Source: Streptomyces olivaceoviridis
Lineage (GTDB): Bacteria > Actinomycetota > Actinomycetes > Streptomycetales > Streptomycetaceae
Length of the DNA stretch: 64,000 bases
Direction of reading: 5' to 3'
NCBI RefSeq assembly: GCF_014650115.1
Contig: NZ_BMUI01000012.1
Location: forward strand, 186,001-250,000
Shown piece after piece: positions 52,037-60,492 of the stretch; the stretch's first letter is position 1, and each line of letters opens with the position of its first letter. Both the position numbers and the translations under genes were made by a program. The notes beneath the pieces were generated by a model that worked only from the letters and a program-made list of their open reading frames with translations, did not search any database and was not told the origin of the DNA.

Positions 52037-53092
52037 TCAGCGCCCCCCGAACGCGTAACCGCCCCGCCGCATCAGCAGCAGGAACGCGGGGACACCGACC
52101 ACCGCGGTGATGACACCGACCGGCAGTTCGGCCGGGGCGAGCAGCAGCCGGGACAGCACGTCCGCCCACACCAGCAGCACCGCTCCCGCGAGCGGGGCCA
52201 CCGTCAGCACCCGGCGGTGGTCGGCACCGACCAGCATGCGCACGACGTGCGGCACCATCAGCCCGACGAATCCGATGGCACCGCTGACCGCGACGACGGT
52301 TCCCGTGACGGCCGCGGTCACCAGGAACAGCTCCCGCCGCAGACGGGGTGGTGGGACACCGAGGGCGGCCGAGGTCTCGTCCCCCATGGCGAGCGCGTTC
52401 AGCGCCTCCGCGCGCCACCGCAGCCACGCCCACCCGGCGGTCACGGTCACCGCGGCGAGCGGCACCTGCGCCCAGGTGGCGCCGCCGAGGCTGCCCAGCA
52501 GCCACATCATCGCCGACCGGGCCGCCTCGCCCCGGACCGCGCCGAACACCATGACCGTGGTGACGGCCTCGAAGCCGTACGCGAGCGCGGTGCCCGTCAG
52601 GATCAGCCGCAGCGGGGTCAGTCCGTGCGGCGAGCGGGCCACGGCGTAGACGAGGGCCATGGCCGCGAGCGCCGAGGCGAACGCCGACACCGACAGCGCC
52701 CACACCCCGAGTCCCGCCAGCGCGCCGAGCAGGATGACGGCGTTGGCGCCCACCGCGGCGCCGGAGGAGATGCCGAGGACGAACGGGTCGGCCAGCGCGT
52801 TGCGGACCATGGCCTGCACGGCCACGCCGACCGCCGCGAGCCCCGCCCCGACGACGGCGGCGAGCAGGACCCGGGGCAGCCGGATCTCCCAGACGATGGT
52901 GTAGGGGGCCGCGTCGTCGGCGTGCAGGGTGCCGCCGGTGAGCCCGGCCCACAGCAGGCGGAGCACGTCGGCCCAGCCGATTCCGGCGGCCCCGAGCGCG
53001 ACACCGCACAGGAGCGAGAGCACCAGCAGCGCTGCCAGCGCCAGGCCGAGCGGGAGCGCGGGTATCCGGCAGGTGGCCGTTCTTCGACGCAC
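52037..53092 (-). CDS. Cobalamin/siderophore ABC transporter permease (FecCD family)
   Basis: The 351-residue membrane protein has about ten membrane helices. Family motifs include EIRLPRVLLAAVVGAGLAAV with GVAVQAMVRNALADPFVLGI, and GFVGLMVPHVVRMLVGADHR with LTVAPLAGAVLLVWADVLSR, all hallmarks of FecCD/BtuC permeases that work as homodimers. It is the first gene of the operon, behind the riboswitch. GTG 53092 is preferred since AAGGACGG precedes it; the frame stays open through the riboswitch region to 53263. Confidence 0.9.
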   Translation of the reverse strand: MRRRTATCRIPALPLGLALAALLVLSLLCGVALGAAGIGWADVLRLLWAGLTGGTLHADDAAPYTIVWEIRLPRVLLAAVVGAGLAAVGVAVQAMVRNALADPFVLGISSGAAVGANAVILLGALAGLGVWALSVSAFASALAAMALVYAVARSPHGLTPLRLILTGTALAYGFEAVTTVMVFGAVRGEAARSAMMWLLGSLGGATWAQVPLAAVTVTAGWAWLRWRAEALNALAMGDETSAALGVPPPRLRRELFLVTAAVTGTVVAVSGAIGFVGLMVPHVVRMLVGADHRRVLTVAPLAGAVLLVWADVLSRLLLAPAELPVGVITAVVGVPAFLLLMRRGGYAFGGR

Positions 53093-53194
53093 GGTGGGGC
53101 CGTCCTTCGCACGGGCCGCCGCGGAACGTCGAACAGGGACAGCCCGTACGGCCGTGCCGGCCGCGCGGCCCCCTCTCGCAGTCCGCGGCGAGCA

Positions 53195-53325
53195 GTCAAA
53201 CGGGTCGCTGGCCCCTCCACGGGCGATCGGGCTCGCGCGAGGACCACAGGTCCCCGCACACACCGTTGCGGGTCAGCGCCGGACTCTCACCGGACTTCCC
53301 CCACGGGAGGCAGGGCGAGCCTAAC
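53195..53325 (-). promoter_or_regulatory. Cobalamin (B12) riboswitch
   Basis: On the minus strand the leader carries the riboswitch core: GGGGAAGTCCGGTGAGAGTC, CGGCGCTGACCCGCAACGGT (53302-53262) and, further down, an AGCC-containing B12-box-like segment near 53234-53210. This core spacing and sequence match adenosylcobalamin riboswitches. It lies about 100 bases before the permease GTG and should lower importer expression when B12 is plentiful. Only a covariance-model search would place its exact ends. Confidence 0.8.
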
Positions 53326-53332
53326 AAACCGC

Positions 53333-53460
53333 TCACCGCGGGCGGGCGTGCGCGTTGACGTGGTGGATGTCCGCGGGGGTCAGGCCGGCGTCCGCCAGTG
53401 CCTGCCGCGGGCTGGGGGATGCCGGGCGTCGCCGGTGGCACCGAACCCGGACAGCACCGC
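53333..53460 (-). pseudogene. Beta-ketoacyl synthase relic
   Basis: Read leftwards, one frame gives RQALADAGLTPADIHHVNAH followed by ARPR and a stop. ADIHHVNAHA is the signature around an active-site histidine of FabF-type ketosynthases. Just upstream a different frame gives SGFGATGDARHP, which resembles the preceding GYGATxDAxHxT segment. The two are joined with a frame change and a gap of about ten residues. The bits are in the right order but too damaged to be functional. It lies directly upstream of the riboswitch and perhaps contributed its leader DNA. From 53461 to 53821 I see nothing else convincing. Confidence 0.45.
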
Positions 53461-53821
53461 CTGCGAGGCCGGCGGCGATCTCCCCGGCGGCCATGTCCTG
53501 TCCGGGCGTCGCACCGGCCCGGATCGCAGCCGCCGGGGCCCTCGGGCACCCGCTCGCCCGCCGGGCCCGGCCGACCGGTCACCGGGTGTTGTACGGCCCC
53601 GTTCGCATGCGGCCCCGCTCGCGTGGCCCGCGGCGTGCGGAACCTGCCCGTCCGGCCGGACCCGGGTGAGAACCGGACGTAACCGCCGACCGGTGACGTC
53701 CGTGACCGTTCCGTGCCACACGGGGGCACAACGAACCGCCCCCGGCACGGGTCGTACTCCACATGAACGGCCGGGAGGAACCCGTCCTCACCGGCATCCG
53801 ACGCATCACACAGGGGGACAC

Positions 53822-54439
53822 ATGACGATCCGGACGCGGGGCATCCGCAGCGCTCTGACGGCCCTGGCCACCGGCACCGCCCTCGCGTTGGCGGCGGTGC
53901 CGGCGACGGCTGCCGCCGGCACCGCCGACGCACCCGCCTTCCTCGACCCGGCGGACCTGCCGCCCCACCCGTCGTCGCCCTGGTACGCCGGCCCGGTCAC
54001 CGCCGGCCGGCCGGATCCGCTGCCGATCTGCGTCGGGGACGCCCTGCCGTCGATCTCCGTGCACCGCGCCTACTGGACGGACCTCGACACCAACGCCCTC
54101 CAGGTCACCGTGGTGGAGCGCGACGCACAGCGCGCCGCCGACTTCGCCGCCCTGCTGCGCAAGGACCTCGCGGGCTGCGCGAAGAAGCTCGGGGCGCAGT
54201 TCCCGGACATCGCGGCGGCGAAGAAGTACTACGGCAAGGTCGGGGTGGCGGCGGGCGCCCACGTCTACGGCGTCCACACCACCGCGACCTGGGGCGCCTC
54301 CGACATCGCCCTGTTCTCGGTCGGCCGCGACGACAGGACCGTGACGGTCGTGAAGTGGTCGCAGATGGGCTCGTTCCGCGACGCCCCGGTCAAGGCCTTC
54401 AAGACGACCACCCGAACGGCGGTCGACAAGCTCTCCTGA
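53822..54439 (+). CDS. Secreted protein of unknown function
   Basis: This 205-residue protein begins with a clear Sec signal peptide, MTIRTRGIRSALTALATGTA, ending near ATAAAG at about residue 32. The mature part is polar with two cysteines (CVGDALPSISVHRAYW and DLAGCAKKLGAQFPDI), the pattern of an exported protein with one disulfide. Later segments include VHTTATWGASDIALFSVGRD. No enzymatic motif is recognised. AGGGGGACAC precedes the ATG at 53822. A terminator-like dyad follows. Confidence 0.7.
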   Translation: MTIRTRGIRSALTALATGTALALAAVPATAAAGTADAPAFLDPADLPPHPSSPWYAGPVTAGRPDPLPICVGDALPSISVHRAYWTDLDTNALQVTVVERDAQRAADFAALLRKDLAGCAKKLGAQFPDIAAAKKYYGKVGVAAGAHVYGVHTTATWGASDIALFSVGRDDRTVTVVKWSQMGSFRDAPVKAFKTTTRTAVDKLS

Positions 54440-54452
54440 CGTCTCCGGTCCG

Positions 54453-54498
54453 GGGAGAGGGCCGGCCGGGCCCGCGGGTGCGGACCGCGCCCTCTCCC
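54453..54498 (+). terminator. Terminator-like dyad after the secreted protein gene
   Basis: GGGAGAGGGC (54453-54462) and GCCCTCTCCC (54489-54498) form perfect 10-base arms around a GC-rich 26-base loop. It lies 14 bases after the stop. Confidence 0.55.
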
Positions 54499-54567
54499 GG
54501 CACGGTGGTAGGAGGACACACCCCGATCCACCGGCACACCGGAATCTCCGTCCCCGGGAGTACGACC

Positions 54568-54804
54568 ATGGCCAAGGCGAAGCGCGCGTCAGACGAGAAC
54601 GAGCCGTCCAAGGGCGACAAGGTGGCCTGGAAGAGCCACGGAAGCGAGACCACGGGCACCGTGGAGAAGAAGATCACCGAGCGCACCGAGGCGGCGGGAC
54701 GCACCGTGGACGCCTCGCCCGACGACCCGCAGTACGAGGTGCGCAGCGAGAAGTCCGGCCGCACGGCCGTGCACAAGCCGTCCGCGCTCAAGAGGAAGAA
54801 GTAG
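54568..54804 (+). CDS. DUF2945 (Tudor-like) small protein
   Basis: The 78-residue protein contains the DUF2945 core: KGDKVAWKSHGSETTGTVEK, YEVRSEKSGRTAVHKPSALK, ending in a lysine-rich tail. This fold resembles a Tudor or SH3-like barrel (also called hypervirulence-associated protein TUDOR domain). The role is unknown. The high lysine/arginine content suggests nucleic-acid or stress binding. GGGAG lies before the ATG. It is followed by a DUF3140 gene after six bases, a pair often found together. Confidence 0.8.
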   Translation: MAKAKRASDENEPSKGDKVAWKSHGSETTGTVEKKITERTEAAGRTVDASPDDPQYEVRSEKSGRTAVHKPSALKRKK

Positions 54805-54810
54805 GGCCCG

Positions 54811-55152
54811 GTGGCGGGCGAGGAGCAGCACCAGGAGATCCGGGACGGCTTCCGCGAACTGGTGAACATGACACCCTCCGCACTGGAGGAGTGGCTGGCC
54901 ACCGACGACTCCCGGGCCGCCGGACAGCACAAGGACGGAGGCGAGTCCACCGGTCACGCCTCCGGCCGCGCCATCGTGGACATCCTCCGCAAGAAGAAGG
55001 GCGACCTCTCGGACGCGGACTACGCGCACATGCGCAAGGTGACCGGCTACATCCGCCGTCACCTCGCACAGCGCCCGTCCGGGGACGTACGCGACACACG
55101 GTGGCGCCACTCGCTGATGAACTGGGGTCACGATCCTCTGGACGACCGCTGA
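54811..55152 (+). CDS. DUF3140 small protein
   Basis: The 113-residue product has the DUF3140 features: DGFRELVNMTPSALEEWLAT, STGHASGRAIVDILRKKKGD, LSDADYAHMRKVTGYIRRHL and RWRHSLMNWGHDP. It is helical and rich in charged residues, and often annotated as DNA-binding. GTG 54811 starts six bases after the DUF2945 gene, so the two form an operon. A hairpin follows the stop by 14 bases. Confidence 0.8.
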   Translation: MAGEEQHQEIRDGFRELVNMTPSALEEWLATDDSRAAGQHKDGGESTGHASGRAIVDILRKKKGDLSDADYAHMRKVTGYIRRHLAQRPSGDVRDTRWRHSLMNWGHDPLDDR

Positions 55153-55165
55153 GTCCCCCGGGTCC

Positions 55166-55191
55166 GCCGGCACCGGTGCTCCGGTGCCGGC
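55166..55191 (+). terminator. Terminator after the DUF2945/DUF3140 pair
   Basis: GCCGGCACCGG (55166-55176) and CCGGTGCCGGC (55181-55191) are perfect 11-base arms with a 4-base loop. Confidence 0.75.
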
Positions 55192-55286
55192 CGGGTGCGC
55201 GGAACCACCGCCGCGCCACATGCCTACAGTGGAGTGGAGACTCCCCCACGACGCCTTCCCGAGGCACCTTCCCGAGCGGAGCAGAG

Positions 55287-56504
55287 ATGCGGTACCCCTC
55301 CGCCGGACCGGACGACGGCCCCGACACCCTGTTCGATGTCGACGCGCTGGACACCGCCGCGCCCGGCACGCGCGCGACCGGCCGGGACGGCACGGTTCCC
55401 GGGCACGGGCCGGAGCAGCGCTCCGCCTTCCGTGACTCCGCCACGGCCCGCCGCCTCCTTCCGGTACGGACCGTCTACGCCGAGCCGGCCGCCGCCGCCT
55501 CCGCGCGCGGCCGTCAGATCCTCGCCCGCTTCCCGGAGGCCGAGGTGATCGCGGTGGAGTCGCACTGGCGCATCCCCGGGCTGCACGGCAACGAGGGGAA
55601 CGTCGAGCGCTGGGTGCGGGTGAAGGGGGAGACACTGGTCCTGGGCGAGAAGAAGACACTGACGACGCGGCCCAACGGCCGGTCCGCCGACTGGATCGGC
55701 CCCGGCGCCTCCAACGGGTGCGCGATGGCCTGCGCGTACTGTTACGTGCCGCGCCGCAAGGGATACGCCAACCCCGTCACCGTCTTCACCAACATCGACG
55801 GCATCATCGCCCACCTGGCACGGCACATCGCGCGGCAGGGCCGGAAACGGGACCCCAACCAGTGCGACGCGTCGGCCTGGGTCTACGACATCGGGGAGAA
55901 CGGCGACTGTTCGGTGGACGCGCTCATCAGCGACAACACCGCGGATCTCGTCCGCGCCTTCCGCCAGTGGCCCACGGCGAAGGCGTCGTTCGCCACCAAG
56001 TTCGTCAACCCCGACCTGCTCGCCCTGGACCCGCGGGGCCGGACCCGCATCCGGTTCTCGCTGATGCCCTCGGCGGACTCAAGGCTGCTGGACCTGCGGA
56101 CGTCACCGGTCGCCGACAGGATCGCCGCCGCGGCGGACTTCCTGGACGCGGGATACGAGGTCCACTTCAACCTCTCCCCCGTGGTGGTGCGCCCGGGCTG
56201 GCAGGAAGCCTGGTCCGAACTGCTGCGGCATCTCGACGACACCCTGCCCGACAAGGTCAAACGGCAGGCGGCCGCCGAAGTGATCATGCTCACGCACAAC
56301 CGGGAGCTGCACGAGGTCAACCTGGGATGGCACCCCCGCGCCGAGGAAGTGCTGTGGCGGCCCGCCCTGCAACACGGCAAACGCTCGGAGAACGGCGCGC
56401 TGAACGTCCGCTACGCCACCCGCGTCAAAGCGGAGGCCGTGCGGACCCTGCGGGACCTCGTAGCGTCCCGCGCCCCCTGGCTGCGCATCCGGTACGCCTT
56501 CTGA
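55287..56504 (+). CDS. Spore photoproduct lyase family radical SAM protein
   Basis: The 405-residue protein has the radical SAM cluster CAMACAYC, with Cys145, Cys149 and Cys152 as CxxxCxxC. Other markers are ARGRQILARFPEAEVIAVES, GYANPVTVFTNIDGIIAHLA, WVYDIGENGDCSVDALISDN, and the C-terminal KRSENGALNVRYATRVKAEA. The fold and segments resemble SplB, which repairs spore-type thymine dimers after UV. Members in Streptomyces are plausibly for spores or stress. The N-terminal 60 residues look disordered. GGAG lies before ATG 55287. It is between other stress-type genes. Confidence 0.85.
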   Translation: MRYPSAGPDDGPDTLFDVDALDTAAPGTRATGRDGTVPGHGPEQRSAFRDSATARRLLPVRTVYAEPAAAASARGRQILARFPEAEVIAVESHWRIPGLHGNEGNVERWVRVKGETLVLGEKKTLTTRPNGRSADWIGPGASNGCAMACAYCYVPRRKGYANPVTVFTNIDGIIAHLARHIARQGRKRDPNQCDASAWVYDIGENGDCSVDALISDNTADLVRAFRQWPTAKASFATKFVNPDLLALDPRGRTRIRFSLMPSADSRLLDLRTSPVADRIAAAADFLDAGYEVHFNLSPVVVRPGWQEAWSELLRHLDDTLPDKVKRQAAAEVIMLTHNRELHEVNLGWHPRAEEVLWRPALQHGKRSENGALNVRYATRVKAEAVRTLRDLVASRAPWLRIRYAF

Positions 56505-56568
56505 GGCGTTCGGGTGGCGCGGCCACATCACCGGCCCGATCGTGGGTACCCCCGCAGAGGAGGTTCTG

Positions 56569-56925
56569 ATGTTCGAGGCATCCGATATCCGCGAGTGGCG
56601 AGGGCACGACGTCGTCGACCCCAAGGGGCACAAGATCGGCGCCCTGGAGTCGGTCTATGTGGACACAGCCACCGACCAGCCGTTCTTCGCCACGGTGACC
56701 GTGGGCCTGCCCACCCGTCGCCGCCTGGTGTTCGTGCCGCTCCCCGGTGCGACGGTCGGTCCCGGCTACCTGAAGGTCACCCACAGCAAGGACCAGGTCA
56801 AGAAGGCCCCGGCGATCGACACCGACGGCGAACTGCCCGTCGCCGAGGAGCCGAACGTCTTCGCCCACTACGAGCTGACCTACACCCCTGGCGCCGGCGG
56901 CGAGCGGCGCCTGGCCCGCCGTTGA
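56569..56925 (+). CDS. PRC-barrel domain protein
   Basis: The 118-residue protein is a single PRC-barrel: EWRGHDVVDPKGHKIGALES, VYVDTATDQPFFATVTVGLP, RRLVFVPLPGATVGPGYLKV, with a negatively charged helix after. PRC-barrel proteins bind RNA or partner proteins or act as photosynthetic reaction-centre-like domains; in Streptomyces they are often stress-related. GAGGAGG lies six bases before ATG 56569. It follows the radical SAM gene by 64 bases. Confidence 0.82.
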   Translation: MFEASDIREWRGHDVVDPKGHKIGALESVYVDTATDQPFFATVTVGLPTRRRLVFVPLPGATVGPGYLKVTHSKDQVKKAPAIDTDGELPVAEEPNVFAHYELTYTPGAGGERRLARR

Positions 56926-56951
56926 CGTATGGAAGAACGCCGGGAGATCCG

Positions 56952-57125
56952 ATGAGTCTGTTCCTGTTCCTGATCCTCGTGGCCGTCGTCCTGGGCATCA
57001 TCGGATTCGTCGCCCACGGCCTGGTCTACCTCCTGGTCATCGGCGCCGTCCTGCTCGTCCTCGACCTCGTCTTCGCGGCGGTGCACTTGCGCCGAGGAGG
57101 CCGACGGCACCGCGTCGTCCGCTGA
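56952..57125 (+). CDS. Small hydrophobic membrane protein
   Basis: The 57-residue protein has two hydrophobic stretches, FLFLILVAVVLGIIGFVAHG and VYLLVIGAVLLVLDLVFAAV, followed by the basic tail HLRRGGRRHRVVR. This resembles the DUF6131 family of short actinobacterial membrane proteins. GGGAG lies six bases before the ATG, and it starts 26 bases after the PRC-barrel gene, so the two are probably one transcript. The 297 bases that follow hold no clear gene. Confidence 0.7.
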   Translation: MSLFLFLILVAVVLGIIGFVAHGLVYLLVIGAVLLVLDLVFAAVHLRRGGRRHRVVR

Positions 57126-57422
57126 CCGGCTCCGCCCCGTCCCCGGTTGCGGGCGGCCGCGTCTCCGGGGACCACGTGGCCTGCTCCTCCCGCGTCATGC
57201 CGATCTCCACGGCCACCGGACAGGCGGCGGCGTCTGCGCGGCCCTGGCGGCGAGCCGGGGCCGGCAGCCGAGGGACGTCCCGGTGAGCGCGGTCCAGCGG
57301 GAGCCGCGCGCCCAGGGCACCCGTCTGCGCCGAAGCATCCGCCGTTCACCCGGACGGCTCAATCTCGGGGCCGGATCGGGGCCCGCGCGCATGACCGGGC
57401 GACCGCCGGTGAGACATCGGGC

Positions 57423-58190
57423 ATGGAGGAACTCGCACCGGGCGGCCGGCGGCCGGCTCCGCGCCGCCCGACCGGATCCGACGTCGTGTTCACGGCGGAC
57501 TTCGCTTCCCCGACACAGTGGGTCGCGGGCCGCTCGTGGGCGTATCCGGACGGCGGCCCGGTCAATCCGGGCGACGACAAACTGGACTACCTGGTGCCCG
57601 ACGCCGACCACAGCCGCTCCGGAGTCTTCCGGGCCACGCGCCGGCCGGACGGCAGATGGAACACGGGGCTGCTGACCACCGAGGGCAGCGAGGAGGGGTT
57701 CACGGTCCGGACGGGGGACGTGCTGGAGGCCCGCGTCCGGCTGCCCCTGGAGATCGGCGCCTGGCCGGCGATCTGGACCTGGCGGGACGGCGACCAGGAG
57801 ATCGACGTCTTCGAGTACCACCCGGACCACCCGGACCTGCTGGAACTGACCAACCATGTGCGCGGCGCCGACCGCTCTGTGCACGATGACGCCGTCCGTC
57901 CCGGCGCCTGGGTCGACCTGCGCACCGACTTCGGGCGCCGCTCCGTGGTCTGGTGGCTGAACGGCACGCCGGTGTTCTCGGACCGGCGGGGCGTGGGCCG
58001 CGCCTGGCACGCCTACCTCATCGTCAACCTCTCGGTGAGCGCCGGGCGTTACCATCCGCCGCCCGAGGACGACACGACCGAGATGAGCTTCGAGGTGAGC
58101 AGTCTCGTCGTATGGCGTCCCGGCGCGGGCGGCGGGGGCGACGGCGAGGAGCACAGCGAGGCCGCCACCGTGGGCGGCCCCGCCGGGTGA
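57423..58190 (+). CDS. GH16-like beta-glucanase fold protein without signal peptide
   Basis: The 255-residue protein has the GH16 active-site pattern ExDxxE as DQEIDVFEYHPDHPDL: Glu126, Asp128 and Glu131. It is preceded by DVLEARVRLPLEIGAWPAIW, the usual jelly-roll strand and tryptophan. Later segments LLELTNHVRGADRSVHDD and WHAYLIVNLSVSAGRYHPPP match family strands. GH16 enzymes cut beta-1,3/1,4-glucans and are normally exported; here there is no signal peptide. It may be cytosolic, lack a lost leader or be moonlighting. The start is weak (GGTGAG upstream). It converges on a short gene. Confidence 0.75.
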   Translation: MEELAPGGRRPAPRRPTGSDVVFTADFASPTQWVAGRSWAYPDGGPVNPGDDKLDYLVPDADHSRSGVFRATRRPDGRWNTGLLTTEGSEEGFTVRTGDVLEARVRLPLEIGAWPAIWTWRDGDQEIDVFEYHPDHPDLLELTNHVRGADRSVHDDAVRPGAWVDLRTDFGRRSVVWWLNGTPVFSDRRGVGRAWHAYLIVNLSVSAGRYHPPPEDDTTEMSFEVSSLVVWRPGAGGGGDGEEHSEAATVGGPAG

Positions 58191-58220
58191 CACCGCGCCG
58201 CACGGCCCGGTGAGCCCTCC

Positions 58221-58466
58221 CTACCGGCCGGAACCGGCCTCCTCGTCTCCCTGCCGCCGCTCCTCCGGCCGCTCCTCGGCCCGCACGCCTCGCAGCGGCT
58301 CGCCGGCCGCTGTGCCCTCCTCGGGCTGGTAGCCCTCCTTGGCGCCGGCCGTGCCCGGAACCGTCCGGTCGCGGGCCCGGCTCTCGCTGCCCGAGTGCGC
58401 TCCGGGCTCCTCCTCGTCGCGGGCCCGGTCGAACCGCTCGGCGGGCTCGTCGGTGTGTCCCGTCAT
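58221..58466 (-). CDS. Small hydrophilic, probably disordered protein
   Basis: The 81-residue product is rich in Glu, Arg, Gly and Asp (MTGHTDEPAERFDRARDEEE, then GAKEGYQPEEGTAAGE) and has no hydrophobic core. It resembles small actinobacterial stress proteins of unknown function. GGAGG lies before ATG 58466. It converges on the GH16 gene. The 274 bases beyond its start (58467-58740) look like an intergenic region that probably carries divergent promoters. Confidence 0.6.
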   Translation of the reverse strand: MTGHTDEPAERFDRARDEEEPGAHSGSESRARDRTVPGTAGAKEGYQPEEGTAAGEPLRGVRAEERPEERRQGDEEAGSGR

Positions 58467-58740
58467 GGCCGTCCTCCGATCCGTTCGTCGGCACGGCCGG
58501 GTTCCCCCGCCGTGCCCCTCCACGCCCTGGTCGCCCCTCGGGAAGCGTGGCCCGCGCTCCGGATCTCCAGACGGGCGGCACCGCTGCCGCGCGGGGGCCC
58601 TGGCTCCATGGGACGGTTTCCCGCCCGCGCGAACGCGTCCGCGTGACGAAGGTCCCCGCCCCGTCCGGGCGGTGCCCTCTGCGCACCGCCCGGACCGCGT
58701 CAACCGGGAACGACGAGAGCCGCTTGCGCCGAGGGGCGTC

Positions 58741-60492
58741 ATGCGGGACTGTTGCCATAAGACATCTGTTGTCCGTCGCAGAGAGGTGGTGGGGCGCGTC
58801 CCGGACGCGCCCCCGCGTGTGTTCGGTTCCAGCGGCTCCCCCGTCGATCCTCGCTGTGTCGCGGCCGGTCCCGGTGCCGCATGGGCGCATGCACCGTACC
58901 CGGTGCTCGTCGCCGACCGGGACGGCGGCCTGGTCGAACTGAACGGCGCGGCCCGGCAGTTGTGGTCCGACGCCGTCCGCGGGGACAAGCTCCGCGACAC
59001 CGTTCCGTCCTGGCTGGCGGAGGCGCACGGACGGTTCACGGACGGGACGTCGGGCGGTGCGGTCCGGACGGCCGGCGCCGTCGCGGACCGGTTCTTCGAG
59101 GCGCACCCGACCCCGACGGACGAGGGCGACGTGGTGTGGTGGCTCGTCGACGACACCGACCGCCGGCTGGCGGAGGCCGCCCTGGCCGGGACACGCCGGC
59201 GCACCGCCCTCCTGGCCGACGTCTCCGGCCAGTTGCTGTCGACACTGAACCTGACGCGGTGCCTGGAGGCCACGGCCCGCATGGCCACCGATCACCTCGC
59301 CGAGGCGGCCGTGCTCGTCGCTCCGCCGCAGGGCCGCCGGCATCCGCTCACGTACGCCTTCCGCGGCGGGCCGGTGACCCGGGTGACCGCGTCGGTCGAG
59401 GTGCGCGACCTCCCCGGACTGGCCGAGGCCCTGCAAGGGTTCCCCCCGGTACCCGCGCGCTGGATCGACCCGGCCCGCCTGCCCGGCTGGTCGCGTCCGG
59501 CGGGCTTCCGGGAGCCGGTGGGCTCCGTCATAGTCGCCCCGCTGCCCGGGCACGGTGTGTCCGCCGGTGCGCTGGTCCTGCTTCGCTCCAGCGGTGAACA
59601 GGCGTTCAGCGACGACGACGAACTCTTCGCCCGGCTCTTCGCGGCCCGGGCCGGGGCCGCGCTGTCGGCCGCCCGTCTGTACACGGAGCAATCCTCGATC
59701 ACCGCCACCCTGATGCGGGAACTGCTGCCACCACGGCTGGAGAGCGTGCACGGGGTGGAGTACGCGGGCGCCTACCGCCCGGCGCGGGACAACGAACACA
59801 TCGGGGGCGACTTCTACGACGTCCATCCCGGCGCGAGTCCCGCCGAGGAGAGCCTGGTGACGCTCGGGGACGTGGCGGGCAAGGGCCTGGACGCGGCGGT
59901 GCTGACCGGCAAGATCCGCAACACGCTGCACGCCCTGCTGCCGCTGGCCACCGATCACGTACGCATGCTGACCCTGCTCAACAAGGCGTTGCTGTCGTCC
60001 CCCCACACCCGGTTCGCGACCCTGGTCCTGGCGTCCGTCCGCCGGCGCGGTGGTGAGGTGGCGCTGCGGCTCACGAGCGCGGGGCACCTCCCCCCGCTGA
60101 TCGTCCGTGCCGACGGCACCGTCGAGGAGGCCGCCACGCGCGGATCACTCATCGGCGCCCTCCCGAGGGTCACCGCCACCACCGCACGGGTGACGCTGCG
60201 CCCCGGGGAGACCTGTCTGCTGTACACCGACGGCGTCACCGAGGCCCGAGGCGGTCCGCTGGGGGACGAGCTCTTCGGCGAGCACCGGCTCAAGCGGGTC
60301 CTCGCGGAGTGCGCGGGGCTGCCGGCCGAGGCGGTGGTCGAGCGGATCCAGATGCTGACCGCCCAGTGGCTGGGGCCGGGCAGCCACGACGACATCGCCA
60401 CCGTGGCCATCGGCGCGCCCCGCGTTTCGGACCGGACGGTGGCGGACGATCAGGGCCGCGCCCGCTCCACGACCCACCGGAGGATTCCGTGA
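58741..60492 (+). CDS. PAS-GAF SpoIIE-type PP2C phosphatase
   Basis: The 583-residue protein has a PAS-like sensor (about 48-140; VLVADRDGGLVELNGAARQL), a GAF domain (about 155-320; LLADVSGQLLSTLNLTRCLE) and a SpoIIE phosphatase (about 335-560). The catalytic motifs are HIGGDFYDVHPG, TLGDVAGKGLDAAVLTGK, LTSAGHLPPLIVRADG, CLLYTDGVTEARG and HDDIATVAIG. Its metal aspartates are intact. It probably dephosphorylates the STAS antagonist encoded just after. GAGGGG lies eight bases before ATG 58741. Its stop overlaps the GTG of the B12-binding gene by four bases. Confidence 0.9.
   Translation: MRDCCHKTSVVRRREVVGRVPDAPPRVFGSSGSPVDPRCVAAGPGAAWAHAPYPVLVADRDGGLVELNGAARQLWSDAVRGDKLRDTVPSWLAEAHGRFTDGTSGGAVRTAGAVADRFFEAHPTPTDEGDVVWWLVDDTDRRLAEAALAGTRRRTALLADVSGQLLSTLNLTRCLEATARMATDHLAEAAVLVAPPQGRRHPLTYAFRGGPVTRVTASVEVRDLPGLAEALQGFPPVPARWIDPARLPGWSRPAGFREPVGSVIVAPLPGHGVSAGALVLLRSSGEQAFSDDDELFARLFAARAGAALSAARLYTEQSSITATLMRELLPPRLESVHGVEYAGAYRPARDNEHIGGDFYDVHPGASPAEESLVTLGDVAGKGLDAAVLTGKIRNTLHALLPLATDHVRMLTLLNKALLSSPHTRFATLVLASVRRRGGEVALRLTSAGHLPPLIVRADGTVEEAATRGSLIGALPRVTATTARVTLRPGETCLLYTDGVTEARGGPLGDELFGEHRLKRVLAECAGLPAEAVVERIQMLTAQWLGPGSHDDIATVAIGAPRVSDRTVADDQGRARSTTHRRIP

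Noticed and set aside
51267..53092. Iron-siderophore importer
   Set aside because: The proteins alone would fit, but the cobalamin riboswitch core upstream makes cobalamin the better cargo; siderophore transport is kept only as a lesser option.
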